Positions 18,029 to 26,861 of a stretch of 60,509 bases of DNA are shown piece by piece. Made by a program: the position numbers and the translations under genes. The stretch is taken from assembly GCA_902629495.1 (NCBI GenBank), contig CACORA010000010.1, positions 1 to 60,509 on the forward strand, in the 5' to 3' direction. Every line of letters begins with the position of its first letter. Position 1 is the stretch's first letter. Source of the stretch: Planctomycetaceae bacterium (GTDB lineage: Bacteria; Planctomycetota; Planctomycetia; Pirellulales; UBA1268). The notes under the pieces are model-generated. The model was not told where the DNA came from. It was given only the letters and a program-made list of their open reading frames with translations, and ran no database searches.

Positions 18029-19780
18029 ATGAAATACGTCCTGATTTCTCTGCTCTCAATGCTTGTCGTGCTGTGCGGGCGTCTCGTTTCCTTTCGTGTG
18101 TTGGCGGATGAGGCGGTGCCTGCCATTGTGCTGCAGTCGCAAACGCAAAGAATTCAGGCGATTCAGCAAGCGATTCCAGCTGCCGTGTCAATTTTTGCTG
18201 GTGAAGCAGGAGGTGGTGCGGGTGTGATAGTTTCAGCAGATGGATATGCACTGACAAATTATCATGTTGTTCAGCCAGCTGGTATTGCCATGCAATGCGG
18301 TTTGTCTGATGGAAAGCTGTATGATGCGGTGCTTGTGGGGCTTGATCCTACGGGTGATGTTGCGTTAATAAAACTCGTGGGGAGAAATGACTTTCCGCAT
18401 GCATCGCTGGCTGATAGCGAACTTGTTGAGGTAGGTGACTTTTGTTTTGCAATAGGTAATCCCTTCTTGCTTGCGACAGACTTACAACCCTCAGTGAGTG
18501 CTGGAATCGTTTCAGGGGTGCATCGGTATCAGTTTCCTGCAGGTACCATCTTGGAGTACACAGACTGCTTGCAGGTGGATGCAGCTATCAACCCAGGTAA
18601 CTCGGGTGGTGGCCTGTTCAATGCTCAGGGCCAGATTATTGGTGTCAATGGAAGGGCCTCATTTGAAAAGCGTGGACGGGTTAATGTTGGAGTAGGGTAT
18701 GCAATATCAGCAAACCAGCTGAAGAACTTCCTCGGGTTTTTGAAAGGGGGACGCTTAGTAGACCACGCAACGTTGGGGGCTACTGTTGCCACGAGTGCCG
18801 ATGGTCGTGTTATGGTCTCAGATATTCTCGAGCGATCAGATGCGTTTCGTCGTGGCTTACGTTACGACGATGAAATTGTGTCGCTTGCCGGAAGGCCTGT
18901 GCGAACGGTGAATGCTTTCAAAAATGTACTTGGAACACTGCCGGCAGGCTGGCAGGTGCCATTGGTGTATCGACGTGCGGGGAAGCGTTTTGAAGTATTG
19001 GTGCGACTTGCAGCTGTGCATACGTCGGCTCAGTTGGCACGGATTGTTTCTCCAGAGAAAGGGCCCAAAGCCCCGAATGAATCCTCGGAAAAATCTCCTC
19101 AAGATCCCCCAGAGGAACTTCCTGCGTCAATAAGTGATCTTTTTGAATCACGGCCGGGTTTTGTGAATCATTACTTCAATACGGTTGAGCAGAGTCGTGT
19201 TGCACAGGCTATTGAGTCGGCCATGGTCGATGCATCAAGTGCGCGTACATGGGTGCTCAAAGGGGATCTTGTTGATGGTGGGACATTTCGCATTCAGCTC
19301 AATGATGCTGAAGGTGTTATTGATTTGCCAACGGGCACAACACGGGTTGATGCTACCGCCGATCTTGATGTAGCTCCTAATCCTCCGGGAAGTGGTGGCT
19401 TGCTTGGAGCGCTCCTTGTCTGGCAGAGGCTGGTTCGAGATGGCCCTGCCGCCGTAGGTCGTACGGAGTATTGGGGTACGGCGCCTGTTTTTCGTCATCC
19501 TTCTGCTACGTCAGAAGGGGAGGATCGCTCTCTGAGGTTTCTGGATACCCTTACCACTTCGGTCGATGCGATTGAGGTGCGGTTTGCGATTAATGAAAAA
19601 GGGTATGTTGAAGCCATAGACTTTTGGCCTGAACCAGATGCTGACCCATGTGAAGTCCGTTTTGTTGGTGGGTTCACAGAACAAGGGATGCCGCGTGTTT
19701 TCGATGTTTGGCGAGGGGGCATTCTCTTCGGTACGTTCAAGGTTGACTCTGTCGCATTCGGTGGAGGGAGGGAAGAGTGA
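18029..19780 (+). CDS. HtrA-like trypsin-fold serine protease with PDZ domain
   Basis: A 583-residue exported protease. After a signal peptide (about residues 1-26), the trypsin-like domain carries a complete catalytic triad: His79 in 'LTNYHVV', Asp110 in 'DPTGDVALIKL', and Ser192 in 'NPGNSGGGLF'. A PDZ domain follows at about 245-330 ('SDAFRRGLRYDDEIVSLAG'), then a Pro/Ser-rich linker and about 200 further residues that I do not recognise. HtrA/Deg proteins degrade or refold damaged envelope proteins. The gene overlaps the next start by four bases (GTGA) and leads a set of three related protease-fold genes, of which it is the only one with an intact active site. Confidence 0.93.
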   Translation: MKYVLISLLSMLVVLCGRLVSFRVLADEAVPAIVLQSQTQRIQAIQQAIPAAVSIFAGEAGGGAGVIVSADGYALTNYHVVQPAGIAMQCGLSDGKLYDAVLVGLDPTGDVALIKLVGRNDFPHASLADSELVEVGDFCFAIGNPFLLATDLQPSVSAGIVSGVHRYQFPAGTILEYTDCLQVDAAINPGNSGGGLFNAQGQIIGVNGRASFEKRGRVNVGVGYAISANQLKNFLGFLKGGRLVDHATLGATVATSADGRVMVSDILERSDAFRRGLRYDDEIVSLAGRPVRTVNAFKNVLGTLPAGWQVPLVYRRAGKRFEVLVRLAAVHTSAQLARIVSPEKGPKAPNESSEKSPQDPPEELPASISDLFESRPGFVNHYFNTVEQSRVAQAIESAMVDASSARTWVLKGDLVDGGTFRIQLNDAEGVIDLPTGTTRVDATADLDVAPNPPGSGGLLGALLVWQRLVRDGPAAVGRTEYWGTAPVFRHPSATSEGEDRSLRFLDTLTTSVDAIEVRFAINEKGYVEAIDFWPEPDADPCEVRFVGGFTEQGMPRVFDVWRGGILFGTFKVDSVAFGGGREE

Positions 19781-20860
19781 TCGTTGGGCAGGTAGGGCGA
19801 TTTGTTGTTTTTTTATGCTTGGCGATGTCGATGTCTTCGCGTTCAATGGCGGACAAAGCCTTGTCCAAAAAAACAATTGCTGAATCCGCAGAAAAAGTTG
19901 TAAAAATCTATGGGGCAGGTGGCCTTCGAGGACTTGAAGCCTTTCAAAGTGGTCTACTGATAGACTCGAAAGGTCATGTCTTGACTGTAATGAGCACGGT
20001 TCTTGATGCCGATCAAGTAGATTGTGTATTGGATGGTGGGGTTCGTTATCGCGGGACATTGATAGGGGTTGATCCTCGGCGACAGATAGCACTGCTGTCT
20101 CTCGATGCTGATGAACTTCCATGTTTTGACCTTGCCCGCACCGGCAGGAGTCCGACAGTCATTGGGACTCGTGTGTTTGCTCTTTCCAATTTATTCGGTG
20201 TGGCTGTTGGGGATGAAAGGGTTAGTGTGCAGCATGGTGTTGTGTCTGCATATGTGCCGTTGCAGGCTAGACGCGGCGGTTATGAAATTCCATTTAGAGG
20301 AGATGTCTACATCGTCGACTGTACGACGAATAATCCAGGTTCACCGGGGGGGGGCTCTTGTTGATTTGGAGGGGCATCTCATTGGTATGCTTGGCAAGGA
20401 GCTTCGAGCATCCAATTCAGGGTTATGGCTAAGCTACGCTATTCCGGTCGAAGAACTTTTGCAAAGCTACGATGATATCCGTTCAGGTACCGTCTCATCG
20501 CCACCGCCACGGAATGCCTTGTTGTTTGACCCTACTATTCTTGGTCTTGTGCTTGTTCCTGATCTTCTGAATCGGACTCCGCCATTTATCGAATCAGTTT
20601 GGGTTGGTTCTCCTGCTGAAAAAGCTGGCCTGATCCCAGACGACCTTGTTGTGGCAGTAAACGGTCGAGTCGTGCAATCACGAGACGCGGTTCAGCGTGC
20701 GCTGGGGCTCATTGAGACGGGTGATCAAGTGCAAATAACAATTGTGCGTCAAGGAGAGATTATTGATGTTGATCTTGGGCCGTTGCCGCTTTTGAAAGAT
20801 TCATCTGCCTTGAGGGACACGCAAGATGATATCGAGAAAGAAACAAAAGAGGATAACTGA
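19777..20860 (+). pseudogene. Frameshifted trypsin-fold pseudoprotease with PDZ domain
   Basis: Two overlapping frames together encode one HtrA-like protein of about 360 residues. The first (19777-20364, GTG start) runs from a signal peptide through most of the trypsin fold and stops just after a run of nine G at 20346-20354. The second frame resumes exactly there ('GGALVDLEGHLIGML') and continues through a PDZ domain ('GSPAEKAGLIPDDLVVAVNG') to 20860. Removing one G would restore a continuous gene. Apart from the shift, all three catalytic positions are changed relative to the upstream protease: His to Ser73, Asp to Gln103, and the nucleophile Ser to Pro ('NPGSPGG'). The gene could be broken, recoded, or mis-sequenced; the downstream half shows no sign of decay. 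Confidence 0.85.
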
Positions 20861-22884
20861 TGAAGTTTCTGAGCAGACTGATTTTCAGCATGGCCTTTGT
20901 CAGTACATCGTTTGTCTTCATGCGCACCAACCTTTCGGCCAATGCAGAGTCCGTCGATATTGCGGAAGAGCATGCTTTTCAAACTGCTGCAGCTAAGATC
21001 GCCCATGCTGTGGTGAGAATTGAGCCCGTTGGTTTTTCATCAGAAACAAATGATGACAGTCTGTCGCGGGGGCCTTCTACGGGAATAGTTGTTGACCAAG
21101 AGGGATGGATTCTCACGACATCGTTTGCTGTTCCTGTTGATAAAAAAGAATCAATGGTTGTGATTGCAGATGCGAAGGGTGCCACTTTAGTACGACGTGT
21201 TGCTCGAGTTGTTGGGAGGGATGTTTCACGGGGACTGGTTCTCCTCAAAATGGAAAATTCTTTTCCGCTGAAGCCCATCGATCAGACTGTCTCAAAAAAC
21301 AGTCTGAATGTCGGCCAGTGGACAATTTGCGTGGCTCGTGGTTGGGATGCCAGAACACCAAATATAGCAGTGGGTATTCTGTCTGCCGTGAATCGAGCGT
21401 GGGGAAGAGCTTTACAAACTGATGCTGCGGTTTCACCTGTGAATTACGGTGGTGCCTTGGTAGATATTCATGGTGACTTTATTGGCATGTTGGCGCCGAT
21501 GCCTGCTGAAACGGCCGGAATGATGCAGGGTACAGAACTGTACGATTCAGGTATTGGGTTTGCGGTTCCCGTTGAAGATATTCTGCGTGTGCTTCCTCGA
21601 CTGAAGGCCGGAGAAACAATTGCTGCGGGGATATTAGGAATCTCTTACCGATCCCGTGATGTATTCACTGGCCCACCAATTATTGCAACAAGTCGGCCAG
21701 GATCACCTGCTGCTAAAGTTGGCTTGCAGTCTGGTGATCGCATTGTTGATGTGGGGGGGCGTTCTGTTTCACGAATAGCTGACGTACGGCATGCCATGTC
21801 TTCTTTTTACGCGGGAGATCAGATGGCAATGGTTGTTGAGCGAGAAAACCCATCACAGAAGGATGATGTCCAGCGGATAACCGTGATGCCGCGTCTTGTG
21901 GCAACGCTCCCGCCTTGGAGAAGGTCCATGATTGGGATTGTTCCAAAGCGATCTAGCTTGAAGAGTAATCGTGAAACACAACGTGGAGCAGTAGAGGTAG
22001 ATTGGGTTTGGCCGGATAGCCCAGCTTCAGAATCAGGCATTGTTGAGGGCGTAACGATTCAGTCGATTAAGTATTCAGCAAAGAATGTTGAGCCCATGCC
22101 CGTCTCGTCCGTTTCAATGTTGGCAGGAGTCCTTTCTGGTATTGAAGTCGGTGAATCAGTCACACTCATTGTTAGGGATAGTGATGGAGGTGAACAAAGT
22201 CACAAGATGACAACAGTGGTAATGCCCGATGGCGTTCCTGAAGACGTGCCTGCACGTTTGGATTTGCCAAGCCCTCCAGCAGTTGTAAAGCTTGAGGCGG
22301 CCGAAATATCGGCTCCGCCTATTGCGGTGATTCCAGTTGGGAAAAAAGAAGATGTAGTTGGAGTACTCATCTATTTTGGTCGGCCTCATGGTCCCGTTGA
22401 TGTTGAGGAAGCAGCTATCTGGCAAGCAGCGGCTAATCGTTATGGAGTTGCAATTATATTTCCAGGTTCAGCCGATCCACAGCGGTGGGGGCGTGTAGAT
22501 ATTCAAAACGTTGCTCGCTCCATTGAGTCACTTCGTAGTCGTCGTGATATCGATGAGCTCCGTTTAGCTGTTGCTGGAACGGGAGCCGGAGGAGCTTTTA
22601 GTTGGCTTGTGGCAGAGGCTCTGGGTCCGGCTATCAGAGGTGTTGTACTTCATGAAGCTGCTCTGCCTAGGCAGTCAGAAATCAGGAACGCTGAGCCAGG
22701 GAGATTTCGATGGATCTTATTTGCTCCATCACGAACTGACGGTAAGCTGCCATCTCGGATTGTTTCTGATTGTGATCGGCTGAAAAAGGCAGGGTATGAC
22801 GTTGGCGTTTTGCCAGAAGGCACAGAAACGTCAATCCTCACCGAGATTCTATGTAGTTTTGTTGAGGCACTCGGTGTACTGTAG
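20860..22884 (+). CDS. Pseudoprotease-PDZ protein fused to a hydrolase-like domain
   Basis: A 674-residue exported protein. It has a signal peptide (about 1-30), a trypsin-fold domain without a catalytic triad (Phe89 for His in 'LTTSFAV', Gly125 for Asp in 'DVSRGLVLLKM', Tyr196 for Ser in 'SPVNYGGALVD'), and two PDZ domains (about 255-350 and 360-460; 'GSPAAKVGLQSGDRIVDVGG' and 'DSPASESGIVEGVTIQSI'). The C-terminal 190 residues look like an alpha/beta hydrolase: 'VGVLIYFGRPHGPVD', then 'LAVAGTGAGGAFSWLVAEAL', where the nucleophile elbow reads GTGAG instead of GxSxG. Both folds seem to be catalytically dead, so a scaffold or binding role is more likely. The start overlaps the previous stop by one base. 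Confidence 0.88.
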   Translation: MKFLSRLIFSMAFVSTSFVFMRTNLSANAESVDIAEEHAFQTAAAKIAHAVVRIEPVGFSSETNDDSLSRGPSTGIVVDQEGWILTTSFAVPVDKKESMVVIADAKGATLVRRVARVVGRDVSRGLVLLKMENSFPLKPIDQTVSKNSLNVGQWTICVARGWDARTPNIAVGILSAVNRAWGRALQTDAAVSPVNYGGALVDIHGDFIGMLAPMPAETAGMMQGTELYDSGIGFAVPVEDILRVLPRLKAGETIAAGILGISYRSRDVFTGPPIIATSRPGSPAAKVGLQSGDRIVDVGGRSVSRIADVRHAMSSFYAGDQMAMVVERENPSQKDDVQRITVMPRLVATLPPWRRSMIGIVPKRSSLKSNRETQRGAVEVDWVWPDSPASESGIVEGVTIQSIKYSAKNVEPMPVSSVSMLAGVLSGIEVGESVTLIVRDSDGGEQSHKMTTVVMPDGVPEDVPARLDLPSPPAVVKLEAAEISAPPIAVIPVGKKEDVVGVLIYFGRPHGPVDVEEAAIWQAAANRYGVAIIFPGSADPQRWGRVDIQNVARSIESLRSRRDIDELRLAVAGTGAGGAFSWLVAEALGPAIRGVVLHEAALPRQSEIRNAEPGRFRWILFAPSRTDGKLPSRIVSDCDRLKKAGYDVGVLPEGTETSILTEILCSFVEALGVL

Positions 22885-22894
22885 AGAAACATGC

Positions 22895-24256
22895 TTACTG
22901 CTGTGATGTTGTACGCAATGCGGATGAGGAAACCTTTTTCCAGAATCGAGAAAACCGCCTAATATCTGTTACGCCTGAGTCGTCACAAAACGGTTCCTCA
23001 GCTATGACGTGTACGGGGATATGGGGAATGAGTCTATCAGTGATAGAGCGTGTATCTGGGCACGAGGTTGATGTAAGGAGTACATCTTTACAGCCATGAA
23101 AAGCAGCAAACTCAAGTATGGCTGAGGCGGTATCAGCAAACATAATGTGAATTCCTTCTATTTCTGCCAGAGAATCAAAAATGAAGGTAAGTCGTTTCAG
23201 TGATGGTTTTTCTGTTGTAAACCACACAGGGTCGAAAACAAATAATTTTAGACTTTCTGAAGAGCGTGCAGCGGCAGGACTTGTTGCAGAAAGAGAATCG
23301 AGCGTTATCCATACGAGCGGTTTGCTTGAGATGTTGTTGTAGTCGGTTTGCCAACGAGGGGCAGGGGGGATGTGCTTTGGCGGATGAGTTGAGTATTCAC
23401 CAACAAACAGTCTTCTCGTCAGTTGGTCATAGCTGCCTTCTACATCACACTCACCAAAGAGGTGGCAGTTGCTACAAAATTGTCCATGCGTAAAACGCTC
23501 GAGATTCTCACGATTAAAAATGTATGGTTTAGATGAAAAGGTGCCGGCAATCCATTGCCAGGAAAGATGATTGCTTGCGAGGTCACCATCAAGCAGGTGG
23601 GAAAGAAACCAATCTGCTCCGTCCTGCCAACGAACACCACGTGAGTGAATCAGCCAGGATGCCAGCCACATGCGTTCATGATTGTGAAGCCAACCAGTGT
23701 GATGGAGTCGTTTCACAAAAGTATCAATACAGTCCATGCCCGTTTCTGCATTGAGCACATCGTTGGGAATAGATGTTGGAGCATTCTGCTGCCTTGACTT
23801 CATGCGAGGTGGCTCAATGTTGTGTCGAATTTTATGGCGTAGAGATGCCTGCACTTTTCGCCAATAAAATCGCCAGCCTAATTCCGTGATAAACTTTTCT
23901 GCTGCTTGAGTGGAAGGCGAGTATGCAAGTGCGGTATCACGAACTTCAGCCAAAGACAGAACCCCATGACGAATCCACGGAGAGAGGCCGGATACTGCAC
24001 CATCGACGTAGTTGCGAGAATCTTTATAAGCAATTGGATCTAAAGCAGATAATTGACGTAACGCTGCTCGTCGTCCTCCGCGAATGGTTGCGGCACAGTC
24101 AGCAGGCGATGGATCTGGCAAATTGTGGATAGGCAAAAAGGAAGAAAACTTGGAAATCCGCTCTTCACGGTCAAGTGAAAGAAGAACGCTTATGTCACTG
24201 AAGCCTACGCCCATGAAAGAACTATAGGCGGTCTCTCGTGAGCGGACGTTAAGCAT
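22895..24256 (-). CDS. Photolyase/cryptochrome-type FAD protein, domain order reversed
   Basis: About 453 residues. The first 300 residues match the FAD-binding helical domain of DNA photolyases and cryptochromes: 'ELGWRFYWRKVQASLRHKI', 'HHTGWLHNHERMWLASWLIH', 'GVRWQDGADWFLSHLLDGD' and 'SNHLSWQWIAGTFSSKPYIFN'. A Cys cluster C-x2-C-x5-C follows ('FCSNCHLFGEC'). The last 130 residues ('LKLFVFDPVWFTTEKPSLKR' to 'IRRFSRFWKKV') resemble the Rossmann-like antenna domain that normally comes first in photolyases. The start is unsure: ATG at 24256 is preferred, TTG at 24274 is open. It converges on the protease gene with a 10-bp gap. It may repair UV damage or sense light; the activity cannot be told from sequence. 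Confidence 0.85.
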   Translation of the reverse strand: MLNVRSRETAYSSFMGVGFSDISVLLSLDREERISKFSSFLPIHNLPDPSPADCAATIRGGRRAALRQLSALDPIAYKDSRNYVDGAVSGLSPWIRHGVLSLAEVRDTALAYSPSTQAAEKFITELGWRFYWRKVQASLRHKIRHNIEPPRMKSRQQNAPTSIPNDVLNAETGMDCIDTFVKRLHHTGWLHNHERMWLASWLIHSRGVRWQDGADWFLSHLLDGDLASNHLSWQWIAGTFSSKPYIFNRENLERFTHGQFCSNCHLFGECDVEGSYDQLTRRLFVGEYSTHPPKHIPPAPRWQTDYNNISSKPLVWITLDSLSATSPAAARSSESLKLFVFDPVWFTTEKPSLKRLTFIFDSLAEIEGIHIMFADTASAILEFAAFHGCKDVLLTSTSCPDTRSITDRLIPHIPVHVIAEEPFCDDSGVTDIRRFSRFWKKVSSSALRTTSQQ

Positions 24257-24293
24257 GCGTGGAAAGAAATTCAAGTAAACATATGCTGTTTTG

Positions 24294-24322
24294 TTGTGAG
24301 GTATTTTCGCACGGTGTATGAT
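24294..24322 (+). promoter_or_regulatory. Sigma-70-type promoter of the P-II gene
   Basis: TTGTGA at 24294-24299 and TATGAT at 24317-24322 are separated by 17 bases, a good match to the -35/-10 pattern. The predicted start of transcription, near 24329, leaves a leader of about 47 bases before the GTG at 24376 and rules out the upstream TTG as translation start. Confidence 0.55.
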
Positions 24323-24375
24323 GTGTTTTGTTGCTCAGATTCCAGAAGCCCGATGCCTCAAAGAAAAAATCATCT

Positions 24376-24723
24376 GTGAAACTAGTTATTGCAATTGTAC
24401 AGCCGAGTAAACTTGAAAATATCAAGCAATGCCTTTCGGAGGTTGATGTTTTTCGGCTCACCGTACTGGATGTGCAGGGATTCGGTCGTCAGCGAGGTCA
24501 TGCAGAGACGTATCGAGGTCACGAAATCGGCGTAAACCTTCTCCGCAAAGTCCAACTTCAAATCGCAGTCAATGATGATTTTGTTGAATCAACTATTGAA
24601 GCAATCATGAAGGGGGGGCGGTCTGGTGAGGACGGGGAGATTGGGGACGGAAAGATTTTTGTTTTGCCGATGGATGAATGTGTCCGTATTCGAACAGGTG
24701 AGCGTGGACAGGAAGCAATTTAG
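24376..24723 (+). CDS. P-II-type nitrogen regulatory protein
   Basis: About 115 residues, the usual P-II length when the GTG at 24376 is used. It closely follows the GlnB/GlnK pattern: N-terminal 'KLVIAIVQPSKLENIKQCL', T-loop region 'GFGRQRGHAETYRGHEIGVNLL', and C-terminal B-loop and C-loop 'GEIGDGKIFVLPMDECVRIRTGE'. P-II trimers bind ATP, ADP and 2-oxoglutarate and report nitrogen and carbon state by contacting partners such as AmtB or acetyl-CoA carboxylase. The tyrosine that is uridylylated in E. coli (Tyr51) is replaced by Ile here while Tyr46 is kept, so control by uridylylation is not expected. No amtB or glnA is beside it; it has its own promoter. A six-residue insertion ('GGRSGEDG') precedes the B-loop. 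Confidence 0.9.
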   Translation: MKLVIAIVQPSKLENIKQCLSEVDVFRLTVLDVQGFGRQRGHAETYRGHEIGVNLLRKVQLQIAVNDDFVESTIEAIMKGGRSGEDGEIGDGKIFVLPMDECVRIRTGERGQEAI

Positions 24724-24835
24724 TTTTTCTTATTGCATGAAGATGGTGAGTCGCAAAGTCTTATGCTGAAACGTAATGCCGCTCTACAATAACCGCACTC
24801 ATGGCCTTACTGCGATTGTGTTGTTTGGGGTATCA

Positions 24836-26383
24836 TTACGGCTGTTGGGGATGAAGGCGCGGCTGCGGACGGCCCGTTGCAAAACGATTGATTGCTGCCA
24901 GGAATGCTTTTGCAGAGGCTTCGAGAGAGTCAGTTGATACCCCACGGCCTCGCTGTTGTTGTCCTGCATGTTCCAACTCAACAGTCACTTCGGCTTGGGC
25001 ATCTTTCCCAACGGTGACGGCCTGAACACGAAAATCACGGCACACAGTCGTGATGCCGGTAATCCGCTCAATGGCCAGAAATATGCCGTCAACAGGACCA
25101 TCTCCTGCGGTAATAGACACAGACTGACGTTGGCCATCATGAAGAATTCGTAGTGTTACAGTTGGTGCGGAGCCACTTTCACAGGACAGATCGTACCCGT
25201 CATATACATAATATTCAGGAAGCGTTGCAAATTGCTGTTCGCAAAGAGCAGCAATGTCACCGTCATAAATCTCTTTTTTTCGATCAGCGAGAATCTTAAA
25301 TCGTTCAAAGACGGTCTGAAGTTGATCTGGTGCAAGTTGATAGCCAAGTGCTTTTGCTCGATCAGCAAGGGCAGCACGTCCACTATGTTTGCCCAGCACA
25401 AGATCCGTGCGTTCCAGGCCCACATCCTCTGGTCGCATGATTTCGTATGTGCTCCGTTCCTTGAGCATGCCATCCTGATGAATGCCTGCTTCATGCGCGA
25501 AGGCATTGCGGCCGACAATGGCCTTGTTCCGGGGAACAGAGATGCCTGTGATGGTTGATACGAGACGACTGGTAGGAACAAGTTTTTGAGAAATGATATT
25601 CGTGTCAGCTTGAAAATAGTCTCGTCGCGTGCGAAGTGCCATGACAACTTCTTCAAGAGAGCAATTTCCTGCTCGTTCACCGATGCCATTTATAGTGCAC
25701 TCTACTTGTCCGGCGCCAGCCTCGAGAGCAGCGAGGCTGTTTGCCACAGCTAAACCAAGGTCATCATGGCAATGAACACTGATAACCGCCTTGTCAATAT
25801 TAGGAACACGCTCTCTGAGGCTTTTGATGACGGAATGCATTTGTGATGGTGTTGCGTAACCAACAGTATCTGGGATATTGACTGTCGTTGCGCCGGCCTC
25901 AATGACGGCCTCAATGACACGACAAAGGAAATCTATTTCTGTACGTGCAGCATCTTCGGGAGAAAATTCGATGTCAGTACAAAGGTTGCGGGCGCGACGA
26001 ACACCTGCTACGGCACGATCCAGAACTTCTTGCTCAGTCATGCGTAGCTTAAACTCACGATGAATAGAACTGGTGGCAAGAAAAACATGAATCCGTGGTT
26101 GCTTGGCTGGTTGAAGCGCTTCCCAGGCCCGATCAATATCTGCGTCGTTACATCGAGCAAGTCCGCAAATGGTTGTGCTCGTCACGGCTGAGGCAATTTC
26201 ACGAACACTTTCAAAGTCTCCTGGAGAGGCGATTGGAAAGCCGGCTTCAATAATGTCGACACCAAGGCTTCCGAGAGCCTGAGCAATTTCAAGCTTTTCG
26301 GTGCGGTTCATACTGGCACCGGGTGACTGTTCACCGTCACGAAGGGTGGTGTCAAAGATGCGGATTGTGCGTGTGTTCGTCAT
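24836..26383 (-). CDS. leuA: 2-isopropylmalate synthase
   Basis: A 515-residue enzyme that condenses acetyl-CoA with 2-oxoisovalerate, the first committed step of leucine synthesis, in the cytoplasm. Both family signatures are present: '[18 protein letters not shown]' at the N-terminus and '[21 protein letters not shown]' near residue 200, with the HMGL-like TIM barrel through about residue 300. The C-terminal LeuA dimer/regulatory domain (about 390-500) includes '[26 protein letters not shown]' in pieces, so leucine feedback is likely. Length is normal. It is a single gene facing the P-II gene and divergent from the MazG-type gene; no other leu genes are in the window and I saw no leader peptide or T-box upstream. 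Confidence 0.96.
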   Translation of the reverse strand: MTNTRTIRIFDTTLRDGEQSPGASMNRTEKLEIAQALGSLGVDIIEAGFPIASPGDFESVREIASAVTSTTICGLARCNDADIDRAWEALQPAKQPRIHVFLATSSIHREFKLRMTEQEVLDRAVAGVRRARNLCTDIEFSPEDAARTEIDFLCRVIEAVIEAGATTVNIPDTVGYATPSQMHSVIKSLRERVPNIDKAVISVHCHDDLGLAVANSLAALEAGAGQVECTINGIGERAGNCSLEEVVMALRTRRDYFQADTNIISQKLVPTSRLVSTITGISVPRNKAIVGRNAFAHEAGIHQDGMLKERSTYEIMRPEDVGLERTDLVLGKHSGRAALADRAKALGYQLAPDQLQTVFERFKILADRKKEIYDGDIAALCEQQFATLPEYYVYDGYDLSCESGSAPTVTLRILHDGQRQSVSITAGDGPVDGIFLAIERITGITTVCRDFRVQAVTVGKDAQAEVTVELEHAGQQQRGRGVSTDSLEASAKAFLAAINRFATGRPQPRLHPQQP

Positions 26384-26550
26384 CAGTCTTTGTAAAACGG
26401 TCGAAATGGCCCACTACTACAAGCTACCAAATGTATCGTAACAATCGATTCTCTCACCATACTGCCGGTGTCCTGCCCGTAATTTCATGAATTGATTACA
26501 CTGAGAAAGGTTTTTTACTACGTTTTTTGAATCTCCAATGAAAGCATGTT

Positions 26551-26850
26551 ATGACGCTTGGTGAGTTTCAGAATCTGATTCGTCAGATGTATCACGAAAA
26601 AGATGCTGTCCGAGGAGTTGAAGGAACATTCATGTGGCTCACCGAAGAAATTGGCGAGTTGGCAACAGCATTACGAAGCGGTTCGCACGAGGAGCAGGCA
26701 CTCGAGTTCGCAGATGTGCTTGCGTGGCTTGTGACGATTGCAAATGTGGTGGGTGTTGATTTAGAAGAAGCAGTTGCCCGTAAGTATGGTCGAGGTTGCC
26801 CTGGTTGTGGCAAACTTGCATGCCTCTGTCCTGATGCCGAGAAACCTTAG
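26551..26850 (+). CDS. MazG-type nucleotide pyrophosphohydrolase
   Basis: A 99-residue protein with the MazG fold: 'WLTEEIGELATAL' supplies the first acidic metal-binding helix (ExxE) and 'EFADVLAWL' the second (ExxD). The family hydrolyses nucleoside triphosphates, or related nucleotides, to monophosphate and pyrophosphate. An unusual tail holds four Cys in 'CPGCGKLACLC', which looks like a small zinc knuckle. The ATG at 26551 sits 167 bp from the divergent leuA start, so a promoter should be in that gap. It is followed after 11 bp by a large membrane protein gene and appears to lead an operon to 31954. Confidence 0.9.
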   Translation: MTLGEFQNLIRQMYHEKDAVRGVEGTFMWLTEEIGELATALRSGSHEEQALEFADVLAWLVTIANVVGVDLEEAVARKYGRGCPGCGKLACLCPDAEKP

Positions 26851-26861
26851 TAATAGAATTC

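Noticed and set aside
19511..20122. A 203-codon minus-strand frame across the junction of the two protease genes
   Set aside because: Antisense to conserved trypsin-fold sequence and without recognisable features.
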